A program made the translations under genes and the position numbers. 54,428 bases of DNA from a virus, in IMG/VR virus record IMGVR_UViG_3300036944_000521, positions 1 to 54,428 of that record; one strand, written 5' to 3'. Below, one piece after another: positions 21,556 to 29,859 of this stretch; the stretch's first letter is position 1; each line of letters begins with the position of its first letter. A model generated the notes under the pieces. It was not told the origin of the DNA. It searched no databases and worked only from the letters and a program-made list of their open reading frames with translations.

Positions 21556-21570
21556 ATCAAAATAATGGTG
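21552..21570. repeat. direct repeat copy 2 (right flank)
   Basis: Identical to 21251-21269. Confidence 0.75.
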
Positions 21571-21642
21571 GATCGAGTGGGGTTCGAACCCACGTTGACA
21601 CGGATTAAAAGTCCATCGCTAAACCAACTCAGCTACCGATCC
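21566..21642 (-). tRNA. tRNA-Lys(TTT)
   Basis: GGATCGG/TCGATCC acceptor, ATGGA-CTTTTAA-TCCGT, GTGGG-TTCGAAC-CCCAC, CCA encoded. The 5' half is also the end of the 21619 coding frame. Confidence 0.9.
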
Positions 21643-21822
21643 AGTGATCAGACTACTCAACAAAACATCATCGTGCTTAGTAGAATAGTCTGAACTTTTC
21701 TTCAGAGCTACTTTAGCATCACGTCGATGCGTCTTGTAGCTTTTGGTGTGAGCACCTTGTTTCTTAACAATCAGGTGCTGCACAAAAGGGTTACGAGGTT
21801 TGGGCATTTGTTTCTGTTTCAT
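21619..21822 (-). CDS. small basic protein overlapping tRNA-Lys
   Basis: 67 residues; RNPFVQHLIVKKQGAHTKSY and KTHRRDAKVALKK resemble a short basic family common in phages of proteobacteria. The frame runs through the 5' third of tRNA-Lys(TTT) and stops at a TAG within it. Overlaps the upstream 48-codon gene by 32 bases. Confidence 0.6.
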   Translation of the reverse strand: MKQKQMPKPRNPFVQHLIVKKQGAHTKSYKTHRRDAKVALKKSSDYSTKHDDVLLSSLITGSVAELV

Positions 21823-21937
21823 CTTTCTTCCTCAATCTGTTTATATACTGTTTCATATGGTTAGTTAGTCTTGGCTCTTCATTGCACAGTTGGTCTATAC
21901 GTTCAAGCTCTTTCTGTGTGAGTAATACTCGGTCCAT
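21791..21937 (-). CDS. hypothetical small protein
   Basis: 48 residues, helical and charged (MDRVLLTQKELERIDQL). Fills the gap between its neighbours with overlaps at both ends. Confidence 0.6.
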   Translation of the reverse strand: MDRVLLTQKELERIDQLCNEEPRLTNHMKQYINRLRKKDETETNAQTS

Positions 21938-22085
21938 CTAAACTCTCCGCATATCTGGTCATCTGTGCTCTTGCTTCTTCAAGGTAGTTGGAAGCACCAC
22001 CAACACCACCAGTCTCGTCAAACCAAACAAACACGCCATCGCCGTATTGGTAGATGTCTGACTCAATTTTAATAGGATATTTCAT
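21903..22085 (-). CDS. hypothetical small protein
   Basis: 60 residues: MKYPIKIESDIYQYGDGVFV, then a Gly-rich turn and an amphipathic helix. ATGA-type overlap with the upstream gene. The N-terminal strand pattern resembles HicB-like antitoxins, but no HicA is seen. Confidence 0.55.
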   Translation of the reverse strand: MKYPIKIESDIYQYGDGVFVWFDETGGVGGASNYLEEARAQMTRYAESLDGPSITHTERA

Positions 22086-22267
22086 CGTTCTTCCTCAAGC
22101 TGGTATCCACCAACGTCAATGGTTAGTATTTGTTCATCATCGCTAGTACTTACTACACGAATTGGAAAGGAGCCTTCATAAATAGCTCCTGTCCAACCGT
22201 CTGTAATACTTACTCGTAAACTAGGATCATGAGTATTTAGTCTCATGATTAGTTCTGCTACAGTCAT
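22082..22267 (-). CDS. hypothetical small protein
   Basis: 61 residues: MTVAELIMRLNTHDPSLRV and IDVGGYQLEEER, matching a common small phage protein type (VAELIxxL-x4-P). Function unknown. Confidence 0.6.
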   Translation of the reverse strand: MTVAELIMRLNTHDPSLRVSITDGWTGAIYEGSFPIRVVSTSDDEQILTIDVGGYQLEEER

Positions 22268-22271
22268 TTAT

Positions 22272-22811
22272 CTAGCTCTCTTCAAGTGCTCCTGACCAGT
22301 ATAAGTAGTCTAGCCAAGAGTGGTGTAGTTTTTCTTTAGAACTAACGGAGTTAGCTAGTTCTGAGATACGTGGCTCGCGAGGAGCATTGATTGGAAACAT
22401 ATCTTGACGTGAACCTTTACGGGTATTACAAGATACACAAGCACTTACTATGTTAGTATAGTCAGTTTTTCCGCCTTTAGCACGAGGAATTACATGATCG
22501 AACGTAAGTTCGTGCGATTGAAACTGTTTTCCACAATACTGGCAACAGTACTTGTCACGCAGAAAGATATTCATACGACTGAAAACAATACGTCTAGGCT
22601 TGTTTACATACTGTTTTAGTGCAATAACAGAAGGAGGATTGTATTCAAAAGTTGGAGACCGAAGTGTGACGTCATATTCTTCTAGTACAGTAATACGACC
22701 CTTCATAACATTGCGAAGAGTACGCTCAAAACCCCAAGTGGAAAGCGGGAATACGCTTATAGGGGTAAAGTCTGCATTAAGTACCAGAGCCGGATAATTT
22801 GGCGCTGACAT
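22272..22811 (-). CDS. HNH endonuclease
   Basis: 179 residues. CQYCG (zinc), DHVIPRAKGG (catalytic His), N, and CVSCNTRKG (second zinc pair) are in canonical order, as in bacterial HNH nucleases with the LNADFTPI N-terminus. Could be a free-standing homing nuclease or DNA-processing enzyme. It ends in TAG followed by 13 sense codons, so amber suppression would extend it into the next start region. Confidence 0.85.
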   Translation of the reverse strand: MSAPNYPALVLNADFTPISVFPLSTWGFERTLRNVMKGRITVLEEYDVTLRSPTFEYNPPSVIALKQYVNKPRRIVFSRMNIFLRDKYCCQYCGKQFQSHELTFDHVIPRAKGGKTDYTNIVSACVSCNTRKGSRQDMFPINAPREPRISELANSVSSKEKLHHSWLDYLYWSGALEES

Positions 22812-22862
22812 GATGATCTCCCTCGGCCTTATCGGCTGTTTTTATGTTTTCTTCATATTATC

Positions 22863-22891
22863 AATATAGATGATTCGCAACCTGTATGCAA
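22863..22891 (-). promoter_or_regulatory. sigma70-type promoter
   Basis: -35 TTGCAT, 17-nt spacer, -10 TATATT; drives the HNH operon. Confidence 0.75.
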
Positions 22892-22966
22892 GTTTAATGT
22901 TGATTTCGATCTGCTGTAGCTCGGCACCAGCACGATGCAAGAACTAAATACGTTTATCTAGTGTGA

Positions 22967-23419
22967 TTACAGCTGATAAACGACGGGTTGTATAGTCTTG
23001 CATTCGCTTTCAATGATTGCCGAGATTACTACCCAATCACCGCCACCTAGTGCTGCGCCTATCATAGGCATAGCAACAGTAGAACCTGTATACACTTTAT
23101 TAAGTGAGTGCATAATCTCTGCTACAGCGTCATAGCTTACATATCGAACAGGATTTGGGCCTAGTTGTTCAGCAGCTTTACCGTATTCTTGTTGAGTAAC
23201 GGCATTAATAACTACTTTGCCACGCTCTGGAACAGCTAGATATTGTCCGAGTCTAAAACCTTTAGAGCACCAAAGCTGATAGGCTTCATACGTGCCTGGA
23301 AACTGTTCTCGTACAAGTCGTGCTACTCCTGAACCCATAACTCCTTTAGAGTTACAGCCGTGAAGTATAAGTTCAATATCAGTACTAAATAGATCACCCT
23401 TACGATATTCAATTTTCAT
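22967..23419 (-). CDS. macrodomain ADP-ribose-processing protein
   Basis: 150 residues, one macrodomain. LILHGCNSKGVMGSGVA (the ADP-ribose loop) at 17-33, INAVTQQEYG, RYVSYDAV, and MPMIGAALGGGDW. This is the Poa1p/ALC1/DarG-like branch, whose members remove ADP-ribose from proteins or thymine. With the NADAR protein at 4 kb the phage would carry two chemically different de-ADP-ribosylating enzymes. Confidence 0.85.
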   Translation of the reverse strand: MKIEYRKGDLFSTDIELILHGCNSKGVMGSGVARLVREQFPGTYEAYQLWCSKGFRLGQYLAVPERGKVVINAVTQQEYGKAAEQLGPNPVRYVSYDAVAEIMHSLNKVYTGSTVAMPMIGAALGGGDWVVISAIIESECKTIQPVVYQL

Positions 23420-23553
23420 AGCGACACTCCATACTTACGGCACAGTTCTCTAATCTTAGCATAGTCTTGCTCATGTTCAATAAGGTAGCTCTGCTTTAAC
23501 ATAAAAATTAGGTCTGCTAACGTTTCTTCGGGTGTTGGCTTAGGCTTTTTCAC
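23416..23553 (-). CDS. hypothetical small protein
   Basis: 45 residues from GTG at 23553 with AGGAG 7 nt upstream; KPTPEETLADLIFMLKQSYL. ATGA overlap with the macrodomain start. Confidence 0.55.
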   Translation of the reverse strand: MKKPKPTPEETLADLIFMLKQSYLIEHEQDYAKIRELCRKYGVSL

Positions 23554-23770
23554 TATGTAGCTCCTGAAGCATAGTATTCATTATATTTTCTACTTTATCA
23601 GGGTTACTATACATCCAGTATAGATCTTCCCAATTCTTTAGAGCTTCTACTCTAGTCCTGCCAATAGCATCTAGAGCAGGTACTAAAGAAGTACAGGACC
23701 AACCTTCAGAGCGTGTTTCACCACAATACTCATACCAGTTAGGTTCGATAGTTATAAAAATATCTTCCAT
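23540..23770 (-). CDS. hypothetical protein
   Basis: 76 residues, Trp/Tyr-rich (EPNWYEYCGETRSEGW), acidic C-terminal helix. First gene below tRNA-Met. No family recognised. Confidence 0.6.
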   Translation of the reverse strand: MEDIFITIEPNWYEYCGETRSEGWSCTSLVPALDAIGRTRVEALKNWEDLYWMYSNPDKVENIMNTMLQELHSEKA

Positions 23771-23785
23771 TATTTACCCATAAGT

Positions 23786-23857
23786 TGGTAGTGCCGGTGA
23801 GAGTTGAACTCACCCTAGATCCTTATGAGAGATCCGTCCGAACCGCTCGGCGTCACC
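23786..23857 (-). tRNA. tRNA-Met(CAT)
   Basis: GATCT-CTCATAA-GGATC anticodon arm, GTGAG-TTCAACT-CTCAC T-arm, CCA encoded. Acceptor GGTGACG/CGGCACT. Position 4-69 and 5-68 are not C-G, so elongator Met rather than Ile2. Confidence 0.82.
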
Positions 23858-23865
23858 ATTATAAT

Positions 23866-23947
23866 TGGAGGTGTGTGTCAGAATCGAACTGACTACTTAC
23901 GTGCTTCGGATTTGCAATCCGACCCCTTACCATCCGGGCCACACACC
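23866..23947 (-). tRNA. tRNA-Cys(GCA), long variable region
   Basis: GGTGTGT/ACACACC, TCGGA-TTGCAAA-TCCGA, GTCAG-TTCGATT-CTGAC, CCA encoded. The variable region is about 12 nt, much longer than the usual 4-5 for Cys. Confidence 0.85.
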
Positions 23948-23952
23948 AAATA

Positions 23953-23985
23953 AAAAACCCCTCACAGATCGCTCTGGAGGGGCTA
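23953..23985 (-). terminator. rho-independent terminator
   Basis: CCCCTC ... GAGGGG with inner CAGA/TCTG pairing and six T. Confidence 0.85.
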
Positions 23986-24006
23986 AAGATTACTTACGCA
24001 CACGCG

Positions 24007-24096
24007 TTAGCAAACTCTGCCGCCTCGGGCATAGTTATAAAACTTCTCACAACGAATTGTCATAGTGTGGTGCATAGCAGTTATCTTCCTTTTCAT
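24007..24096 (-). CDS. possible 29-residue basic peptide
   Basis: MKRKITAMHHTMTIRCEKFY followed by a short RGG-containing tail, between promoter and terminator. The Shine-Dalgarno is weak for the first ATG but AAAGGAA precedes the second. The transcript could instead be a small RNA. Confidence 0.35.
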   Translation of the reverse strand: MKRKITAMHHTMTIRCEKFYNYARGGRVC

Positions 24097-24102
24097 TCTT
24101 TT

Positions 24103-24131
24103 AATATAGATTAAGTTTTACCAGAAGGCAA
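24103..24131 (-). promoter_or_regulatory. sigma70-type promoter
   Basis: -35 TTGCCT, 17-nt spacer, -10 TATATT; starts a roughly 120-nt transcript to the terminator at 23.95 kb. Confidence 0.75.
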
Positions 24132-24158
24132 GAACAATTTTAAATTTTTTTATAGTTT

Positions 24159-24845
24159 TTACTGCCAATTTTCTACTAACCAAGGATCGGTAATTTGATG
24201 GTTTTTTGGGTACCCATGTAGAATAGCGATAATTAGATCCTTACCTATAAGAGGTTTGCCTGGATATAACCTAGTTGATTGTCTATTAATACCTTTTATT
24301 AGATATTCTTTACCTCGTAATTCATACCTGTAACTTTTAAACCACGCAGTAGGAAAAAATGCAGGATCAAGTACTTCTAGTCTTAAAAAATCTTGATCAC
24401 CTTTTAAAGTGCTCATAGTAACTTCTTTATTTTGTAAGAAATTAACCCATAAACGGTTTAAAGAATTAGCTTCGAACCTTATTACAGAGCTATTTATATC
24501 GTTGCCTCGTTTGTTAGTAGAAAACCAGTCTGCATAGAAAACTACTTCATCTTGTTTATAAGACCACAAAGGCTCCATGTTATTACATATTACTATATCT
24601 AAGTCTAAAAATAAGATCGTACCTGCTACAGGTATGTCAGAAAACATATAAAGCTTATTCCACCAACCTTGTAGCTTATTATCTGGTAAAGGTATAATTT
24701 TGATATTCTTATACTCAAAAGGCTGATCTGTAATGCAGTAGAAGTTGTATTCATAATCAGAATATCTTTCTACCATGTTATACAACTTAGTTACATAATC
24801 TTCTGTGTATTTTGAACCACACTTAAGGCAAAGTATATTTCTCAT
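24159..24845 (-). CDS. glycosyltransferase, GT-A fold
   Basis: 228 residues. LFLDLDIVI (about 79-87) holds the DxD metal/sugar-nucleotide motif of GT-A glycosyltransferases, and WNKLYMF and GDQDFL are typical companions. Soluble. Last gene of a surface-modification cluster with a sulfotransferase, 2OG oxygenase, capsule-type glycosyltransferase and tail adhesin. It may decorate virion fibres, or host-surface glycans. Confidence 0.75.
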   Translation of the reverse strand: MRNILCLKCGSKYTEDYVTKLYNMVERYSDYEYNFYCITDQPFEYKNIKIIPLPDNKLQGWWNKLYMFSDIPVAGTILFLDLDIVICNNMEPLWSYKQDEVVFYADWFSTNKRGNDINSSVIRFEANSLNRLWVNFLQNKEVTMSTLKGDQDFLRLEVLDPAFFPTAWFKSYRYELRGKEYLIKGINRQSTRLYPGKPLIGKDLIIAILHGYPKNHQITDPWLVENWQ

Positions 24846-25498
24846 AGTATTTTACTCTCTGGGTAATAAATATTATAAAGCTCAATATCCTCTGCAAATA
24901 CTTCGTTTACTTTTTGTATAATCTCTGGAGTAAAAACTGTTTTAGGATTAGCCCATGTTGGCGTATGTTGACTCTCTAGCCTAGTAAGTGGGTATTTAAC
25001 CTCTTTTCCATATGATCGTACAAATTCAGGAAATAAAGTGTTAATTTCTGTATACCGCCAAACTTCAGCTACCATCCTACCTTCATATTTAAAAAAAGCA
25101 CTCTGAGGACGTTCTCTATCCTCATCATCAGCAAATCCGTTAGATAGTATATGTCTAGCATGAAATAAGTTTCTGCAGCCAAGTAGGGTTAAAGGATAAA
25201 ACACCCTGCTTACAAGCCTATCATGTGGGTGTCTTAAAACTGCAAATACTTTATAACCAGTTATATCTATACCACTATAATCTATTAAATATTTCATATC
25301 CCACCTAGCCTTAACACCTGGTGGTACATTATCAGTAGGTGGTCTAATAACTTCTGGATGTACGTATTTGGGCGTAAAACTTCTATTAGCTATATCACCT
25401 TTTTCAAATAAGTTTTGAAGTAGGAATAGTTCAGAAGAGTTAGAACCTGTTCTACGAGTACCTAGAAATACATACTTATAAGCATGGCTAATTATCAT
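24842..25498 (-). CDS. sulfotransferase
   Basis: 218 residues. FLGTRRTGSNS (about 11-21) is the PAPS 5'-phosphate loop and VLRHPHDRLVSRVF (about 86-99) the 3'-phosphate motif of the Sulfotransfer_2 type. It transfers sulfate from PAPS to an OH, probably on a glycan. ATGA overlap with the glycosyltransferase. Confidence 0.75.
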   Translation of the reverse strand: MIISHAYKYVFLGTRRTGSNSSELFLLQNLFEKGDIANRSFTPKYVHPEVIRPPTDNVPPGVKARWDMKYLIDYSGIDITGYKVFAVLRHPHDRLVSRVFYPLTLLGCRNLFHARHILSNGFADDEDRERPQSAFFKYEGRMVAEVWRYTEINTLFPEFVRSYGKEVKYPLTRLESQHTPTWANPKTVFTPEIIQKVNEVFAEDIELYNIYYPESKIL

Positions 25499-26109
25499 TT
25501 AAAGTTGTTTACTACCTTTACTTTAGGCTCTTGGTTACCTACCTTATTGTAGCTGTGTAAATAAATATCACTTTCCATCACAATATTAATAAATTTTCTT
25601 GGAACAGAGCTTGGAGCTCGTTGAGTAACGGCGTGCCAAGAAGTTAATAAGTTTGGAAATATAATTAACTTGTTAGTGTCATATTTAAAAATTGTACTTT
25701 GTTTGGTATGTGGGTTGACTAAGAATAGATCGCCACCAGCATCATCATCAGAATCTTTAAAATACCACAAACCTACTACAATTTTAGTACCATTATCTAA
25801 GTGTAATCCTCTTATAACGTTAGGCTTTAAATTAGGAGTATTATGACTAAACAAGTACCTTTTAGCAGTTTGTATTGAGCTAAAGTTCATTTTAGGGTAT
25901 TCTAGGCTAAGTGTGGGTAAGAAAGCCTCAAAAGCTTCTATAAGCACAGAATCTAGATAAGTAGTGATTCTAGTGTCAGATACCTCTAAATTTGTTCTAG
26001 CTCCTGGATCAAGTGTAGGAGCAGCTGGATAAACAGACTTAACATAGTTATATATGTCTTCTGGAGGCGTTATAACTGCGTGAGGAAAAGGGTTAGTATA
26101 GATCTGCAA
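25495..26109 (-). CDS. 2OG-Fe(II) oxygenase
   Basis: 204 residues. HLDNG supplies His and Asp, WHAVTQR the distal His, then PRKFINIVM for the 2OG Arg: a complete HxD...H set on a double-stranded beta-helix. Prolyl-hydroxylase-like. A sugar or protein substrate is possible. Overlaps both neighbours. Confidence 0.78.
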   Translation of the reverse strand: MQIYTNPFPHAVITPPEDIYNYVKSVYPAAPTLDPGARTNLEVSDTRITTYLDSVLIEAFEAFLPTLSLEYPKMNFSSIQTAKRYLFSHNTPNLKPNVIRGLHLDNGTKIVVGLWYFKDSDDDAGGDLFLVNPHTKQSTIFKYDTNKLIIFPNLLTSWHAVTQRAPSSVPRKFINIVMESDIYLHSYNKVGNQEPKVKVVNNFK

Positions 26110-27097
26110 TAGTTTTTCCTTCTATAAAATAGTCATACATTCTTTTATATATCTTATCTGGTGCTTTCGCATTATGTATATTAATACACAAGTTTCTAGC
26201 ATACCAAGTTGTAAATCTAACGTATTTTTCATAATCAAAGTCAGGTTTATATGCTTGATCTATATTATCTGCATTGTTAACTGCTGGATGATAATCTGGT
26301 ATGCCAAATATAGATACAGGCTTCTTCATAAGCATAGCTTCCATACCGCAAGCAGAAGATGCTGTCCATAGCTGACTACAAGTGCTTATTAAGTCCACAA
26401 TATAACTATCTACGTCAAAGGTTATATATTTATTTTTTAAGGAATATAGCGTATCTGTGTATACCTCATCTGCTGTGGGGTGTAAACGTATAACTACATG
26501 TTTTTTATTATCTAGCGCCCATTGCGATACTTGTTTTAGTAAATCTAGTCCTAGCATTTTATCATAATAGTGTACAGTACCTAGCCCTTGATGTGTAAAC
26601 AATATATACTCATCTGGCAAGGCATTCTTAACATAAGCATGATTATACTTAGTCCCATACCCCTTAACATAGGCATTAGTTAAACTATTAAATAGCAGCT
26701 CGTCTGGAACAGTACTTTTATAGTTGTCTGTATACTCATAGCTATATATAAAATGACCATCAGGAGCTAACTTGGCTAACCAGATAAGTGGAGCTCCTAT
26801 TCGGAACTCTAGCCCTTTACCTACGTAGTTTTTACTTTGAGTCTCGTTTGGTAATATCAACCCATCAAAACTACTCTTATTTGGTAGCTTTAGATAGCTA
26901 CTATATACTAGCTGTACTATTTTGTACTGTGTAGAGGAGTTTTTAGTCTTAATTGTGACTTTACTTCTATCAGTAAGATAAGCGTCTTTACTTTCCATCC
27001 ACAATTTTAAGGATGTATTAGCAATCTTATCTATGTCTTTACATGTATCAGTAACTATTACCTGCTTATCGCCATAACCTAGTTGAAAATTAATCAT
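26093..27097 (-). CDS. capsule-type (KpsC/LpsZ-like) glycosyltransferase
   Basis: 334 residues. YILFTHQGLGT, VVIRLHPTADE and WTASSACGMEAMLMKKPVSIFG follow the GT-B pattern of capsule polysaccharide transferases. Single domain, no membrane segment. Its place beside a tail adhesin and sulfotransferase suggests glycan modification of the particle or host. Confidence 0.68.
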   Translation of the reverse strand: MINFQLGYGDKQVIVTDTCKDIDKIANTSLKLWMESKDAYLTDRSKVTIKTKNSSTQYKIVQLVYSSYLKLPNKSSFDGLILPNETQSKNYVGKGLEFRIGAPLIWLAKLAPDGHFIYSYEYTDNYKSTVPDELLFNSLTNAYVKGYGTKYNHAYVKNALPDEYILFTHQGLGTVHYYDKMLGLDLLKQVSQWALDNKKHVVIRLHPTADEVYTDTLYSLKNKYITFDVDSYIVDLISTCSQLWTASSACGMEAMLMKKPVSIFGIPDYHPAVNNADNIDQAYKPDFDYEKYVRFTTWYARNLCINIHNAKAPDKIYKRMYDYFIEGKTIADLY

Positions 27098-27644
27098 TCA
27101 TAATATTGAAACCAAAACTGAATCTAGGGCCTTTAGCATATATAGTATGCCACAAGCGATTTTCAGGCGTATTACCTATTTGAAACTGTTTAGCGTTCCA
27201 GCCGTCTTTAGCCTCAACGTCAATAATTTCCTTAGTATAAGGATCACGATACCTAAATATGTCTCCTCCAGATACTAATGTGTAGTATATTCTAGTACCA
27301 GTAGCATTTGAGTTAGTATGCCAAGTCATCATAGTATTTGGCGGATAGTAGTAGAAGTTTCTAAAAGTAACCCTACTAGGATCATTATGTAATAGCTTTT
27401 TAATGCCGGCTACTCTTACATCGTTTTGATAATGCTCTAAGAAAGAAGTTAATTCCGACCTTGGTATACCGCCCAAAGCTACATCCTCATCAAAATTGAC
27501 TACCTGATTATTAAATTGCTCTATAGAGTGAGAACCTTTAGATATTCTAGTAACAGTACTAAAAACATCTTTTGTTAGTGATTTTAGTAGTTCTACTATA
27601 CGCTCATCTATATCTTCATCTTCGTATACTGTAACTGGTTTCAT
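27090..27644 (-). CDS. 2OG-Fe(II) oxygenase-like protein
   Basis: 184 residues. MTWHTNSN and LWHTIYAKGPRFSFGF look like the metal His and 2OG-Arg strands of the jelly-roll dioxygenases. The Asp is not clear (N/T after His), so activity is less certain than for the neighbour. Confidence 0.55.
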   Translation of the reverse strand: MKPVTVYEDEDIDERIVELLKSLTKDVFSTVTRISKGSHSIEQFNNQVVNFDEDVALGGIPRSELTSFLEHYQNDVRVAGIKKLLHNDPSRVTFRNFYYYPPNTMMTWHTNSNATGTRIYYTLVSGGDIFRYRDPYTKEIIDVEAKDGWNAKQFQIGNTPENRLWHTIYAKGPRFSFGFNIMND

Positions 27645-28318
27645 TCTATCATACTCGCAAGGCTATCTATTTGGTTTTGGTAGTCTTCATCTATTGGCTC
27701 TATAGACCCATAGGTATAGTCGATAAGCTTCTGAGAAAATAAATCATAGTCTTTTAGGCTGTCTCCATTAGGCCAGCTATCACTAGCTTGAATATCGACT
27801 TGTTCTCCGGAATTACATCTTAATTTTAGTATCTCAGCAGCTCTATTATTAGCAAGTACGTGTGCCATCATATGTTTAGCAAAATCTCTAAAAGTAGCTA
27901 AATCCATATTCCTTATATACCCCTTATACGTAGTAATATAAAAAGGTATATTCTCATCAAACCAATGTAAATCGCCTATATTATCAGCAGAAGATTGGCT
28001 GCTTAAAGATAATAGAGTATTAACTAAAGCAATATCTCTAACACCACAGCTATAAAAGTCATTTCTATAGTTAAATCGAGTTAGTATTCTAACGTCTCGT
28101 AAATCATCAATTTGAGAATCTGTATAGCTTTGTCTAACTCTGCTATCTTTGAAGTATTTAAAATCTTCGTCTAGCTGGTATACGCCTATTTTTTCTCTAT
28201 CTATATTATTCATAGTAATTATGTCATAATATGTGTGATTTAGGTTATCTAAACCTATAAAAAAGTCTCCTGGGTATATAATTCTAGAATTTAACCCGTG
28301 TTTAAAGTAATATTTCAT
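27641..28318 (-). CDS. hypothetical, possible tail-fibre assembly protein
   Basis: 225 residues beginning MKYYFKHGLNSRIIYPGDFF. Lies directly after the glycine-rich adhesin, where phage fibre chaperones are usually encoded; that location is the only support. No recognised domain. Confidence 0.45.
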   Translation of the reverse strand: MKYYFKHGLNSRIIYPGDFFIGLDNLNHTYYDIITMNNIDREKIGVYQLDEDFKYFKDSRVRQSYTDSQIDDLRDVRILTRFNYRNDFYSCGVRDIALVNTLLSLSSQSSADNIGDLHWFDENIPFYITTYKGYIRNMDLATFRDFAKHMMAHVLANNRAAEILKLRCNSGEQVDIQASDSWPNGDSLKDYDLFSQKLIDYTYGSIEPIDEDYQNQIDSLASMIE

Positions 28319-29067
28319 TAATTAACTCCGCTCCAAGTAATTATTACGCTACCATTGACCCCAGCAGCCCCGTTTGAAATAGCTCCGGTAGCTTTAGTAC
28401 CTCCAGCACCTCCAGTACCTACTACAACGGCTATAATTGCGCCTACAGTAGGTCCTCCAGAGTCTCTTACGTAAACACTCTTACATCCGCCACCTGCTCC
28501 GCCGGCCTCGCCAGTAGTAGAAATACCTGTACCATCTCCACCACCAATAGTAACACCTGTACCGCCAGTACCTCTGGCAGCTCCTCCACCAGTAGTGTTG
28601 TAAAAACCAGAACCTACAGCGCCTACACCGCCAGAAGCAGTACCGTTTGTGTTATTTCCGCCACCACCACCATTAGCTATCATAGGGGTAGAAGCAGCAA
28701 AAGAAGAACCTCCACCAGTAGAACCAGATCCACCATATACATACGAGTAGGTATCGTTACCTTCTCTAGAATTTACTAGAGTTTTAACTAAGCCACCATC
28801 ACCACCACCTCCAGCGCCGTTTACAATTACCGTCATATTTACATATGCAGGTACTGTAAAATAATACGTACCTGGAGTAGTATAGCTTTGTGATCCGCCA
28901 ACAGCTTTACCGCGACCATCAGCTATGCTTATGGTACCTGTTGGTTTAACAAAAAGCGATCTAACAATAAAATCATCAAGAGCTATGATTCTATTATTAG
29001 CAAAACTCAGCACATAATTGACGTTAGATAAAGCTAACGGTCCTGTTGTTGGTAAGGTTGTTGGCAT
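28318..29067 (-). CDS. glycine-rich tail adhesin
   Basis: 249 residues. The N-terminus (TTLPTTGPLALSNVN) is of the type found in tail-fibre or spike tip proteins. Residues 55-240 are a chain of Gly-rich turns (GAGGGGDGG, NGGGGGNN, GGAGGG) as in polyglycine-II-sandwich adhesins such as T-even gp38. It is the likely receptor-binding tip and would be a hot spot of host-range variation. Confidence 0.72.
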   Translation of the reverse strand: MPTTLPTTGPLALSNVNYVLSFANNRIIALDDFIVRSLFVKPTGTISIADGRGKAVGGSQSYTTPGTYYFTVPAYVNMTVIVNGAGGGGDGGLVKTLVNSREGNDTYSYVYGGSGSTGGGSSFAASTPMIANGGGGGNNTNGTASGGVGAVGSGFYNTTGGGAARGTGGTGVTIGGGDGTGISTTGEAGGAGGGCKSVYVRDSGGPTVGAIIAVVVGTGGAGGTKATGAISNGAAGVNGSVIITWSGVN

Positions 29068-29124
29068 ACTGCGTCTCTCATGACTAAGCTAGGCATACAG
29101 TTAAGTATACCTAGCTCATATAAA

Positions 29125-29595
29125 TTATTCTGTTGTAGCCATCTCAGTAGACGGCGCTAATTTAACAATGAACGCTCTGATCTGCCAGTGCATTTTGGCA
29201 TGAAAGTCTAAACGATCTTCTAAGAAGTTTACTATGCCATAGCGTTTTTCGGCTGAAGCTAGTTCGTGCGCTGCATTAAGCTGTGCAATAAAAGTTTCAT
29301 TATCATTATATAGATTACGGAACATAGCATCTGCTGATATAATACCAGTCTCATCTTGGATCTTAGTTAGTTCGCTAAAACGAGATAGTGACCCTGGTAC
29401 GTAAGCATCAAGAGTACGTGTACGCTCTGCATAACCATCTACAGAACCCCATACAGCCTCGTAGAAGTCACCAAAAAATCCATGATATTCTGAGAAGTTT
29501 GGGCCTGTTACGTTCCAATGGTAGTTATGAGCTTTTAGATATAGTGAAAAAGCGGTAGCTTGTACAACTTTCATCTGGTCAATTAGTTCTGACAT
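29125..29595 (-). CDS. Dps-family ferritin-like protein
   Basis: 156 residues, normal Dps length. HNYHWNVTGPNFSEYHGFF and WGSVDGYAERTRTL contain the inter-subunit ferroxidase His/Asp/Glu of Dps. It would form a 12-mer storing iron and shielding DNA from peroxide. Monocistronic with its own promoter. Confidence 0.88.
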   Translation of the reverse strand: MSELIDQMKVVQATAFSLYLKAHNYHWNVTGPNFSEYHGFFGDFYEAVWGSVDGYAERTRTLDAYVPGSLSRFSELTKIQDETGIISADAMFRNLYNDNETFIAQLNAAHELASAEKRYGIVNFLEDRLDFHAKMHWQIRAFIVKLAPSTEMATTE

Positions 29596-29624
29596 TAGTG
29601 TCTCCTTGTTTAAGTATATAGATA

Positions 29625-29653
29625 ACTATACTAACTAAATAGACTCTGTGCAA
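29625..29653 (-). promoter_or_regulatory. sigma70-type promoter
   Basis: -35 TTGCAC, 17-nt spacer, -10 TATAGT; drives dps. Confidence 0.75.
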
Positions 29654-29673
29654 GAAGTATTTTCAAATTATGT

Positions 29674-29763
29674 TGGCGGAGCCACAGGGATTCGAACCCT
29701 GGGGACGAATTAACGCCCGCTGCCTTTCCAAGACAGTGCCATCGACCGCTCGGCCATAGCTCC
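29674..29763 (-). tRNA. tRNA-Ser(GGA)
   Basis: CTGTC-TTGGAAA-GGCAG anticodon arm, long class II variable arm, CAGGG-TTCGAAT-CCCTG, CCA encoded. Confidence 0.92.
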
Positions 29764-29769
29764 AATTAT

Positions 29770-29859
29770 TGGCGGGTAGTACAGGATTCGAACCTGTGGA
29801 GCCTTTTCAGGCTCGACGGTTTAGCAAACCGCTGGTTTAAGCCACTCACCCAACTACCC
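29770..29859 (-). tRNA. tRNA-Ser(GCT)
   Basis: GCGGT-TTGCTAA-ACCGT, variable arm GAGCC/GGCTC, ACAGG-TTCGAAT-CCTGT, CCA encoded. Its 5' end overlaps the stop of the 29846 gene. Confidence 0.92.

Noticed and set aside
21163-21570. CRISPR or insertion-sequence repeats
   Set aside because: Only two copies, flanking tRNA-like relics; no spacers, transposase or target-site duplication.
21903-22085. HicB antitoxin
   Set aside because: Only the first strand pattern fits; no HicA partner and no DNA-binding domain.
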